Positions 11,981-23,259 of a stretch of DNA of 64,000 nucleotides are shown here, piece after piece (position 1 is the first letter of the stretch; every line of letters starts with the position of its first letter). Source of the DNA: Tetmemena sp. SeJ-2015 (Eukaryota; Ciliophora; Spirotrichea; Sporadotrichida; Oxytrichidae); assembly GCA_027382625.1 (NCBI GenBank), contig JAJKFJ010022734.1:124001-188000 (forward strand), in the 5' to 3' direction. The position numbers were made by a program, and so were the translations under genes. The notes beneath the pieces are model-generated. The model saw only the letters and a program-made list of their open reading frames with translations, searched no databases and had not been told where the DNA came from.

Positions 11981-12619
11981 TAATACCAAGTTCAAGCTAC
12001 TTTTCGTCTGAATATTTTATACTTATAGATAGTTTAGTTGAAATAATTATTTAAGTTCCTAAATCTTTTGAATTTGTAAATTTCATTGATTTTTCAGACA
12101 ATTATGAATTGCAAAAAATTGTTTTTTATAAAAGTTAACTTCAACAAATTTTTAGACATGTTAAAAACCTATTTAATGGACATAAGAATAACTTACAGAA
12201 ATAAAAAGTATTTTGCTGATGGATTTAAGCTGAGTGAGCGATATATTTTTTAACTTGGAGGGATTAAAACGATTTAAATCTGTAGCTGATTTTCAACTTG
12301 GCATGTTTAATGAACGTGATATTATTATTTAATTCACTACGCTTTCTTTAATAATAGAGCCAGCTCTTAAAATTTTGAACTCCCTTAAGTACTAATAAAT
12401 ATAATTTGCAATTGAAGGAGGAGCTTTTATATTCTCGCTTTTAGATCTAGCTGCTTAAATATATAGCTTAAAATAAATATCTTATTTTTTAATGCTGTAC
12501 ATCATCATGCTCACGAACCTTTCAAACATAATCAAACTAAAATTAAAAAATATTTAGAGTTTAAATATAAAAGGAAAAAAATAATGAAATAATTTTATTA
12601 TAAGATTTTAAACTAATAA
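11981..12619. other. AT-rich spacer between HK-A and HK-B
   Basis: No conserved coding or RNA signal seen. It should contain the HK-A terminator and HK-B promoter, but nothing specific can be named. Confidence 0.6.
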
Positions 12620-15600
12620 GAAAACTTGATGATAAAGAAACCACTTGTTAGAAAAAGGGCACCAGTCGCAAAAATAACTTTTAAAAGAGGAGAGGGAAAA
12701 AATATTAAAATGTTTAATTATTTTTGGGCAACTAAAAAGGTACTCCTCTGAGGATAGCGAATAGAGGCATAATATTAGCTATAAAGAAATGGATAACTCA
12801 TGTTTATAAGAAATGATTTAATAAAATAAATCCGAGGTTAAAAAACCAATATGGGCAAATTAATTTTAGATAGATATTTATCAAATATAAAAGAGTTTTT
12901 ACAGTAATTATTATCTTACTCATATGAAAAGAGGGATGTATTTATCTAATTTTAACGATTAATTATTCTTTGAGAAGATTATTGCCCATAAATCTATAAG
13001 AGCTTGAAGCTTTGGTCTTCAATCTGAAAGTTATTTTGATTTATTGTCTTTGAAATATGTTAAGTTTTTCCTCTGCAGATTATTCTAATTATTCTTCTGT
13101 TCCCGTTGAGTCACTTTAAGGGAAGAATTTGAGCTCTAAGTTTTTATTGTATCAATCCTGAATGAAAAATAAACTTTAGGATGCCCACTTTTTGGCTTCA
13201 CTTATTTTTTGCTAGATTGTTCAAAAGAATAGTAGAACATTTTACAATTTTAATATTAAGCGAGTCTTTTGTACCTCTTTTACATAAATCTGACTATTTA
13301 TCACTGAGTTCAGAGAGAGGGAGAGAGAGAGATTTTTACGCAGTGCTGAATTTATTAATCTTTAAATTATAGCTTTTAGCAAGCAAGTAATTTAAATATC
13401 CTGCAAACGACTTTATATAAATCTTTGTTTTTTATACAAATTTTGAATTTAGAAATGATTAAAGAAGGACTTGATGAGAAACAAAACGCGCTAAACCCTG
13501 AGTGGCAAAAGTAAGACAACATTTTCAACTAGATTTAATCAAAACACAAGAAAGAGGAACTTGCATTTCAGGCCAGATTCGTTTAAAATGTAGCAATCAT
13601 CATTATAGTTTTAACATAAAAAACTATAATTTATCGAGCACTAATTTTAATGCAACAAAGTAAATGTATATATAATAGCTCTATATTAAGAAAAACTTTT
13701 TAATCAAGGCCTTTAATATTGAGAAAATCAGTGAAAAAGACAATTAATTCAAATGTGTTTAAATAACAGCCAATAAATTAATAATTGCTTAATTGGGGTT
13801 TGATACTGTAGATTAGAAATAGATAACAGCAAGTTTGAATAACCTTATCTAAAAATACAAGTTTATGACATTCGTCCTCTGATCAGTACTTCTATATATT
13901 CTGGCAGTTCAGACGTCCTTCTATTTGCTCTTTTCATCAGTAATCTTTATTGCCGCCTATGTCAACCTTCATATCCTCTCCCAGCACTTTTTGCATATGT
14001 GCGGGTCTGATCCTTTTACAAAGCTCTCCGATGTTTTGTTCGCTTGACATTCTTTACACTTCAGCTATTTGTGCTTCCCATGCCTCTTCAGCCCTTTACT
14101 CTAGTCTATATACAGCATGAGACAAGTAGGATGGAGATGAAATTAGGATATCTACCAAGAATGAGAAATCACCTTAGAATTCTTAAGTGCAAAGTTTGGA
14201 CCTCGCCAATTCGCACCAAATAATGTTAAGGATCTTAATTATCTTAGGAAGAATTTGAGAACTTACACTTTAAACATGCTTCGCACTATTCTCCGTAGCA
14301 TTTCTGAAACTCGATGTCCTCCGTAGATCCTAAAGCTTTTTAGTGTTTCTTGACGTGCCTACCCCATGATCCCCAGAGATTCGCTTCAGCTACTAGCATC
14401 CAATGAAGCAGCAATGCTTGTTGAAGGAGCCACCCCTGCCCTTCACTGCCTCCTTCTTGAGCTGGCCACTAATGCTTCCTTGTTTCATGCTCACTGATTT
14501 CGACACCGAAGCAGGAGGCAAGGTCTGATTCGTCGCCTTTTGTCTAGCTAATAGCTTTGTTCTGTTGCTCTCATCCCTTTACTTTTTATGGATGACTCTA
14601 TCTTAGTCTGAGCCTTTATTTGCTTCGCTCTCATCAGCTTGGCTCGGGACTCTCTCCTCCTGATGTGTAATGCTAGAGCAATTTCCTGCCTTCTCCTTCA
14701 TGCTTTTCAACGTCTGTTTAGTTTTGAATGCCGACAAGCAAGAAGCAGTCCTCTCATTGCTAGGTGGATCAGTCAACACATTTTCGGATTGGTGCGAATT
14801 GGCGAGGTTGGTGCGAATTGGCGAGATTCTACGATTCTTAAAAATTTTATCCAACTTTTCTCCCAAGTTATCTCCTATCCTCTGGCATAGCACTTTCCTT
14901 CCTGACCACTCCAAGCTCCTGTACCTAAGCGCGATGTCATGAGTGAAGCCCATCTTGCTGAAGAACCCCTCTTGCATAGACTCTTCATTGAGGCCAGCCA
15001 CTAGCATCATAAGCTCCTTCTACTGTACACTTCCTAGGACATCATGCATTGCTTGACATCTTGAAGGAATAGTTTTCCATAGCCTTGTCCTTTGAATTCA
15101 GTCCTGGTTGCCATGTGAAAAATGTAGCAGTGCAAGTCATTCGCGAGCTCCCCAATGTAGAAAGCCACTGCAAATACTGGTCCAACTGTGTTGTGGCCTA
15201 CCTTCATCCTCTTGAGAGCGATATGCCAGTTAGATAGCCTCTTTGGGTGCAAGTTAGAGTAGCCGCCTTGATCTTGGAAAAATTCATGGATATGTGGGAA
15301 AGTCTTCCCAGATCAGCCTACTATGATTTCATATCCTCTGTTCCAAAAGAAGCTTGAGGGGTCCAAGTGGGATTTGGGTAGTTGTGATGATGAGAGCTAG
15401 ATGCTAAAGTTCTAGTACTTCTCAATCTCTGTAATAAGATAACTTTCCATTTTTGAAATTCAGATATCAAACCCCAAATTAAATTTAAGCAATTATTAAT
15501 TTATTGGCTGTTATTTAAACACATTTGAATTAATTGTCTTTTTCACTGATTTTCTCAATAATTTTCTCAATAAAAATTTTATGCTTAAAAGAGGGAAAAA

Positions 15601-18600
15601 CCGTTTTAATAGAAGATAAAATAATATATTCTATTATGGAGAGAGCAAGGTAGGATCACTTATAATTAAGAGCATTTTATGAATCACTTTTTCAATAAAT
15701 TTGGCCAGATTAATGATAGCTAGTCAGAATAATAAGTAAGAATAATTGAAAGACACGATTATTTTGACAATCAAAGGTTAGGTCAAAAGTGAAATTAACG
15801 TTGATTCTTGTTCAAAATTATTTGAAATAGCATGTTTGTAGACATTTTCAGTTGACAGGTCGATCTCTAATCTAGTTCAGATTTAAATAAATACCCGAAA
15901 TTAAATAAAATAAATAAGATCAACTTTAAATTTTTACCCATCTCAAACTCCCGCACCTCCATTTCCACTAATCCACTAATCCACCATTCCACCGCAACTA
16001 AACTTAGAGATCAGGTCCACCAGGGTGCCACCGCAGTCCAACATGTACGATCTCGTCTCTGAGTGCCAACAGTATCAGGAAGCCGGAATGTGATCCATGA
16101 CCAGTGCGGAGTCCCCCCAGGGATGAGGGTTCGAACCCTGACTGGGGCTTCTTATTCCCATCCTTCACTGCTACTGCTGCTCTCTTCACCCTTCCGTCCT
16201 CCTGTTAGCACGGCTCACACGGGCACACCATCTCTGGCCACCGGTATGGTTCGAACCCTCATCCTGGGGGCTCCGCACTGGCCCTGGATCACATTCCGGC
16301 TTCCTGATACTGTTGGCCTCAGAGACGAAGATCGTACATGTTGGACCTGCGGTGGCACCCTGGTGGACCTGATCTCTAAGTTTAGTTGCGGTGGAATGGG
16401 GATTAGTGGATTTGGAAATGGAGGTGCGGGAGTTTGAGTGGGTAAAATTTAAAGTTGATCTTATTTATTTTATTTAATTTCGGGTATTTATTTAAATCTG
16501 AACTAGATTAGAGATCGACCTGTCAACTGAAAATGTCTACAAACATGCTATTTCAAATAATTTTGAACAAGAATCAACGTTAATTTCACTTTTCACCTAA
16601 CCCTTGGTTGTCAGAATAATTAGGGGCTTCTTCTTTATTAAGGTAAGGCAATCTAAAGAAGCAACTCTAATAGGCTAAGATAAATTTTAGTTGAAAGTTT
16701 TAGATTAAAATTTCCGAATGTCGAAGCATTATATAAGAGAAATTACATTATTTTTAAGAAAGTTGTTCTTGCAATTTAATCAACTTAATCTTCACAATAT
16801 ATTTATTTCGATCAAAATCTTAGACAAGAGATGATTAGAATTAATTAAAAATAATATCAGGAATTATGGCATTATAGACTCTTGAGTGGTAAAAGTCTTT
16901 TGCTTGAAGATTTAATTTAATTTTCTTCACACTACATTTTTAATATAGCCTTAGCTTTTTAAGATTTAAGAACCTTGAATTAAAACAAGACAAATTCTAT
17001 TAATAAATTTACCTTTATAAGATGAAATACCTAAAAACTTGACTTTATAAATTAGCGAAGAAGTTAAATTTTTAGATAATTTGTATCTATTTTGGTCCTT
17101 TCCCATTATTAAATTTAAAATTTAAGAGCAAAGGCTTTTTACATTTTAAATCCGGAGTAAATTATTTTATTAGTTTTAAGATTTTCAGTCTGGTACATGG
17201 GAGATGTAAGTATTCTTTGATTAAGTTTAATATCAAATATAGGAAGTACCTCTCGAAAAGATGATAAGCCCTTTCTTAAATCTCATCTTGGCCTAACTTA
17301 TTTACTCAAATTATAGATAAATGCCACTTAAGTTTATAAATTATAATATTTTAGCTGCTTATAATTTGAATGAGTATTTTAATTTCCTTCTATATCTTAA
17401 CTAATAGGATAAATTAAACTTCTAATTTTAGGTATGTATTAGTATAGATTTTAAAAATAAAGAAATCTTGGAAAGGTAAAGAAATTTAAAAAAGAAAAGG
17501 GAAATTAAAAAAAAATATATCCTCTAAAATAGCTTATAACTTTTTCTTTTATACCAATATGCTTAGAAGAAAGTTATTTATTTCTGTTGAAATTTAGGTT
17601 TGAAAGTTTAAAAGGAAATTATTTCTTTTTAAAAATTAATCTAAATGAGCAAAAAGGTTAGAAGGTAACTTCTCTTCTTTAAAGGACTTTACTTTTCTTC
17701 ATTTTCAGTTTTGGCACTAATCTTTCAACTAATATTATAATTGATGTTATACAAATATTTAAAATTTTCTAAATTTTTTTTATAAAAACAATGTTTAAAT
17801 ATATAAATAAAAACATTAAAATTACTTTTAATGACTATATTTTAATAATTATCAATTTTTAAACAGCGAAGAGTATTATCTCTGTAAAAATTATTCACTT
17901 TTGGCCATTTAAATTGAGTTATAAAATTCTTAACTTCAGAACTTTCCATTTAAATTGCATCTTTATAAATTAGCAGGATGAAATTAAAGTGAAAGAGGAG
18001 ATATAAAACTATTTAAATAAATTATTATTTGCAATTTGTTAAAGAGGGAGCTCTTAATTTATGACATCATAGATCACTAAATCTTTTGGGAAATTTAGAT
18101 CCCCCAAGTTAACAATATTTTGGATGTTCTTAATCATTGGTGTTAAGCTCTATTTTATTAAATAAGAATTATAAGGGCTTAGATTTCCTTATTAATTAAA
18201 TTATTTAAATTACACTTCTTTAATTTAATTTTAAAATAAATATAATTAATCAAAGGAGAAAAAGATTTTATTTAAACTTATTTATAATTATTTATTATTT
18301 AAGATTTACTGGTTGAACACAAAAAATAACTTCATGCTGCTGAATATAATAATTTTTATTAAAGTTTATTATTTTATTAAGTTAAACATAATCAGTATAT
18401 AAATATAGTAAATTCGCTCAAGAATTTTTTTTCTTAATTCTAAATAATGAATAAATTCCCTCATCTATTTTTTTAGTAAATTTGGTGAGGGAAAAATGCT
18501 AGAAAGAGAGAAATAATCATTAAGATTAAATATATTATCTTTTAATAAGCCATAATCTATCAAACTTTAAGGAAAACTGAGGAGAGAAGAAAACAGATAT

Positions 18601-21600
18601 AAAATACTTTAAATTGTATTTTTCTTGCCAAAAATAATTATTTCAAAATATTTCAAGGGAACAGATAAAGGGTTTAAGAAAAATTATTATATATCCTTTA
18701 TAATTAATAATCTTTAATAAAAGATAACAATGCTATAAAGATGATAGATACTCTGCTAATTATTTTTATTAAAAAATACTTTAATTAGAATATTCTAGCC
18801 TTAGCTCTAGGCACCATAGGATCTATGATATCAATTCATAAAATCTAATAAAATCTAACAAAATCAAATTTCCTTTTAAATTTTTAAATTGAGGGCTTTA
18901 TCGGGGAAGTCAGACAATAAAAGATGTTTGTTTAAAACGACTCGTAAGTATATTTGAAAAGAAAAGAAAAGCATAATTTATAATTTGGCTATCTCTCAAA
19001 ATTTCTATGCCAGTTGCTAGCTACTACAACTACATCCTTGTTTTTAATTTCATCGCAAGATTATAATTTGCATTTAGAATCGGTGGGCAAGTCCTATATC
19101 ATATGATCTTTTGCCTTATGACAACGCTCGATTGGAAAATAGTACTTTCTACACATGTGAATTATTTAAATGGAATCCTAATTTAATGTGGGAGTTTGGA
19201 GCTTGACTTATTTAAATATGGAAATAAACTTATCATTAAGTATATATTTGGTTATTTGCGGATAGTGCTGATAATCGGATTAGATAAAATTCCAGGAGGG
19301 ATCTGGCTTGGTTTGCTAATATAGTTCATGTTATTCGGGAGAATATTGCAGTACAAGCATAAGCTTCAGCAGTCGATCTATTTTTTCTTTGATGAATTCC
19401 AAGAGATTAAATTTAAGTTATATATTTAAAGCTAAACAATTTGAGAGATAATAATTTCAAGATTTAAAAGACATGCATTAAAAGAACTGAAGATTTCTTA
19501 ATTAGAGTTATAAATATATTAATTAATACCTCAAGATGAAGTAATGTAAGTGAACTAAAAAGATAGACTGGCCTTTTCTTTTTAAAATTAAGGTTTGACT
19601 TTTAATATTCTTTAAAATCTTAAAAACTAGAGCGAATTTAATTTAAAATTAATTGGTTCTAATGATTTAAATCATTAATTAGTTTTAACCTGCCTAATCC
19701 ACCAAATAATCTAGAGAATAAATCAATAAAATATTAATTTAGTAACTTCTTCTCAATTTTCAAAATCCAATTTATATCAAAATCAATTTTAAGGTTTTTA
19801 AAATAAGAGAATTTTCTTTCTAAGAGGAAATAATCTTGCCTTTTACTTTGTAAAAATATATGAAACTGACTAAAGAGAAGTAATAAGAGTTCAGTTTTAA
19901 TCAAAATCTGCTTGTACATTTTTCTCCGTCTTTAAGCTCAGCAGATAATTTGTTCGATTTTAAATTAAATTATAATATTCACTAAATGAGAGCAATTATT
20001 TCCTCATATCTATTCTCTAAATATATATTTAAGATGGAGAAGAATTTAAGAAAAATCTTAAACAGACTTCCCCAAGGTATTGTGATATTTGACTAGGAAT
20101 ATTAAAAAGTTTCTTTCGCAAATTAAGCGGCTTAAGGAATTTTCCAATCGCAGGCTCATTTCAGAACTAATTATGAGAGCGATCCTGATGATAGAAAAGA
20201 TAAAGATGAAAATGGAATACAAGGCGATGCCTCAACTGATGATCATAATATTTTTTACTATGAGGAGTGTGAATTTTAAGGAAATCGTAACTCCTCTAAA
20301 TCTATAGATATTGCGGAGATCACCAAAGAAATTCGCTGCCGCAAAATAAATCATAATACCATCACTGGTGAACTTAATAAGCAATAATAATTGTAAATAA
20401 ATTATAAAATTAGAAGTTAAGTTTTCAAAACCTACTCCTTCTAGCTCCAAATTCGGCCATGTATCCGGTGTAAAGAACTTCCCACCACTATTATGCGTAT
20501 AATGAAGTGGATTCATTCTTGAACTTTACTATTTAGAATTTTTGATAGGTAACCAAGAGAGATTTAATTGAGTAGTGGGAAGGTTATAGTGAGATTGCTG
20601 TCATTCTTCTAATCTGATTTTATAGCCCTGAAAGTGTAATTATTAGTGATTAAAATCACTAAAAGGAATATAGAGATGACCTTCTTAATATGTAGTGAAA
20701 TTTTTGTAAAAAATTATAGAGTCAAATTATTGTTTATTTACAGAAGGAAATGAGGTAATTTTAATTCTGTTGATATCAAATTCAGCTGGAGAAATATCAT
20801 AAAATCCTAAAGGTCAATCTTGATTTGTAATAAAATTTACATCTTTTCATAGTAAATCCTGAAAATTAAATTTCAAGCAAGAATGCCAACTATTTGATAT
20901 ACTCCAGAAACTAGATTAAGAAAAATTTCAAATATAACTAACAGGGTAGAAAAGTCCTTATATTGAACTCCAGTAAGTAAAGATAAAGAAGGGGGCTGAA
21001 AAAATATTAATACTCACAGAAAATTCGCAAGTTATGCACAGAGAAAAAATACTCCTCAAGAACAAGATAAATGAGTAAATGTTTTTTATAACATTTAAAA
21101 GATGCAGACAATACTTTTCGCTCAAATTGCGCATGACCTCAGGACTCCTCTGAACTCGCTCTCGGCCTCAAATTAGGCGTTAGTGAACATGAGCAATAAT
21201 AACTCTAAATGCGAAGACGGTTCGCAAATATTAATACAGCAGCAGGAAAGCATCAAGTTTCTGCAAAACATGGTGGAGGACGTGATGGATTTGAGTTTGC
21301 TTCAGTTTAATCGATTGAGTCTGAAGAACTCTTGGTTCAGTCCTTTGGATTTAGCAAACGAGGTTTTCCAGATGCTCCAATTCCAGGCTTCTTAAAAGAA
21401 CGTGAAGTTCATTTTGGAGAGTGACTAATTGTTGGAGATTCAAGAGTAGAAATAGAAGCCAGATGAGAGAAAGATCTCTGATAAGAATATGAACTTTACG
21501 GAAAGTAATTCGGGCACTGAGAGAGACCAGGTTGGTGATCAATTCAAATATTTGCCAAAAGAAATACAAATATGGTCAGATAAGAAGAGAATAAAACAGG

Positions 21601-21640
21601 AATATATATTTAATTTATTTTAGGTCTTGCTTAACCTGAT
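12620..21640 (+). CDS. Hybrid histidine kinase HK-B, 3' half missing
   Basis: Segments in order: basic start (SRKNNFQKRRGQLKRYSSEDSE) 12,660-12,770, joined across a GGG-pointer insert; MIKEGLDEKQNAL...FQARFVQNV 13,455-13,600; membrane segments near 17,230-17,330, 18,310-18,350, 18,790-18,835, 18,890-18,950, 19,080-19,180 and 19,255-19,420; PAS-like NRLPQGIVIFDQ 20,035-20,390; HisKA with the AHDLRTPLNS phosphoacceptor box near 21,125-21,150 and VEDVMDLSLLQFNRLSL near 21,270. After an AGG-pointer IES the frame reaches VLLNL and stops at AACCTGATAA (about 21,636) with no partner copy before HK-C begins. No HATPase or receiver is found, so as read it could not be an active kinase. Either its 3' half is scrambled elsewhere or it is truncated. 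Two transposons lie inside it. Confidence 0.65.
13718..15561 (-). mobile_element. TIR element carrying a GNAT-like gene
   Basis: About 95-bp near-identical inverted repeats at 13,718-13,815 and 15,466-15,561 (outer end TTGAGAAAATCAGTG) bound a GC-richer interior with one long minus-strand gene. No transposase is recognised. It lies between two HK-B coding blocks, so it probably sits within an IES. No target duplication could be fixed; outer flanks are AT-rich. Confidence 0.65.
13880..15452 (-). CDS. GNAT-like acetyltransferase gene of the TIR element
   Basis: Minus strand, beginning MESYLITEIEKYQNFS near 15,450 with TAA and TAG read as Gln. A region near 15,070-15,130 (ATRTEFKGQGYGKLFLQDVKQ) matches GNAT motif A (R/QxxGxG/A), the acetyl-CoA pyrophosphate loop. 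Near 14,945-15,015, LMMLVAGLNEESMQEGFFSKMGF matches motif B with the terminal KxGF. The two are in different frames, a one-base slip near 15,035. The C-terminal part (to about 13,880) is charged and Ser-rich, with a segment RAEEAWEAQIAEVQR. The layout resembles PHD-finger/acetyltransferase proteins, but no PHD finger is visible. The target is unknown. Confidence 0.55.
15758..16620. mobile_element. Giant palindromic (foldback) element
   Basis: Two arms of roughly 390-400 bp (15,758 to about 16,150, and about 16,240 to 16,620) are inverted copies around a short centre, starting ATTATTTTGACAA and ending TTGTCAGAATAAT. Arms differ at scattered positions. The outer parts are AT-rich and the inner parts GC-rich, including GGGTTCGAACCCT. 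The open frame across it (16,063-16,437) is a product of the palindrome, not a gene. It lies in HK-B, 200 bp from the GNAT-like element. Confidence 0.8.
16621..17160. other. AT-rich insert sequence inside HK-B
   Basis: No conserved coding is visible between the palindrome and the next HK-B membrane block (about 17,165-17,330). Probably eliminated sequence. Confidence 0.5.
21598..21624. other. IES in HK-B, pointer AGG
   Basis: AGG at 21,598-21,600 and 21,622-21,624. Removal of 24 bp joins KRIKQ to VLLNL. The left end lacks GT, so this copy cannot be a GT-AG intron. Confidence 0.7.
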
Positions 21641-22459
21641 AAATTAATAATTCTATGCATGGAAATAAATGAATTTTATAATTTCAATTTAACGTATATA
21701 TCTTTAAATAGGTCTGGGCTATTAATTCAATTCGATTTCTCCTTTCTTCTTTTTTTGGGTCTGAAATCTTAACCTCTTTGGTGCATAATATGGAGTTCAT
21801 ATGAGATTTTCCTGCAGTTAATCCATAATTATTTACTCTCTCTGTGAGTAGCTATCTCTTAAACTTTATTACAATCTTTTGAATGCTTAATTAGTTTTCT
21901 TTCAAGCAAGCATTATAAATCTGGACTTACTCTGCTATTAGTTATTGAAGGGAAAATGAAGATAAAAATAATGTTACAACTCGTTTTAAAATTATATTTA
22001 CTTTAAGAAATAAAGATCGGATCTTTGATAAAAACCCTATTGAAAATGGAAGGTTTTCAAATTTTGGTCTCTCGCAAATATTTTAACAGTTGACTATTAA
22101 TTATATAAATATTTTTATAATTATCTACTTCATTGATTAGCATATTCGTTTCATGATAAATATTAAGTGCATGAGGGTAATTAACAAAATAAAAATTCCT
22201 TTATTGATCGCGTTTTGATGGCCACTATTTTTGGATTAAAATATAGTGACTTGGTAGTTTGACTTAAGTTGAGTACTTTCTCTGATTGGTTATAGTTTTT
22301 AAGTACTTTCTTTATTTATATATTGAGCCAGTTAATAAATTCATCACCCTTTAGTTATAATAGTTGTCAGAATAATAATACTTAATTGAAAGAGCTATTT
22401 TATTTTCTATATATGTTCTAACTGCTGCTCGCATAATATATTTAATTAGAAGAAATTAT

Positions 22460-23056
22460 GGGGGGGGGCCTTTCCTCGTCATCCACTTTTTTTCATGAAA
22501 AAATGAAAAATTCTCATCTAGCCTAAAATCAGCAAAAAACGACAATTCTTTAGTCTAAATTCAAATCCAAAGAGTCTAACCTACTCATATTTTAATTTAG
22601 AGAATTTGGAAGAATAATGAAAGATTTTTATTTTAAAAAAATGAATTTTAAACAAATTTAAAGATAATTTAAATAAATTAAATGCCTTAATAAATTTAAA
22701 ATTAATTCATAGATATCTAAACTTATATTTAAGAGCTTTAGGATTTTCTAAATATTCTAGAGCATGTATTAAAGCCTAATTAATTTAAAAATTAACATCT
22801 TGATCTATGTTTGTTGTTATGTGATGTATTTTTATTTAAATATGCTCTAATATTAAAAAATATATATAGTTTTTTACAATGTCGTCTTAAAGATTAATTT
22901 TTCTGTTCTCTACCTGCTAAATCTTTAAGATCATTCCTTTAAATTTAAGAATATGAGTAGATTAGACTCTTTGGATTTGAATTTAGACTAAAGAATTGTC
23001 GTTTTTGGCTGATTTTAGGCTAGATAAGAATTTTTCATTTTTTCATAAAAAATTAG
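22460..23056. mobile_element. Long-TIR MITE, copy 1
   Basis: Begins with a G-run then CCTTTCCTCGTCATCCAC. TIRs of about 110 bp pair 22,490-22,600 with 22,950-23,050. Flanked by an 11-bp direct repeat GAAGAAATTAT (22,449-22,459 and 23,057-23,067). The outermost C-rich end is missing on the right. No ORF. Long TIRs and a 9-11 bp duplication suggest a Mutator-like non-autonomous element (inference). Confidence 0.75.
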
Positions 23057-23259
23057 GAAGAAATTATTATTTATTATTGCTCATTACGTTAAAGAACCTT
23101 TTCGATCTAATCTCACTCATTAATTATAAATTTAATTATTTTTTATAGGAAAGTTTGTAATAATTTATTTTATAGCCTATATAATAAAAAGAGTTTTAAC
23201 TTTTATACAAACTAAAAAAATTATGATCACTAAAAGTTCAAGGCGTTAAGCATGAAAAT

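Noticed and set aside
13305..13330. GA-rich run as a regulatory element (also 31,998-32,018)
   Set aside because: Simple-sequence repeats without positional conservation among the kinase copies.
16120..16270. A tRNA gene at the GGTTCGAACC motifs
   Set aside because: No acceptor stem, D arm or anticodon arm could be drawn around either copy.
16063..16437. 124-residue open frame on the plus strand and a frame on the minus strand at the same place
   Set aside because: Both lie across the palindrome and mirror each other; composition and lack of homology show they are not genes.
19655..19676. Short AT palindrome AATGATTTAAATCATT as a binding site
   Set aside because: Expected often by chance in such AT-rich DNA; not repeated in sister genes.
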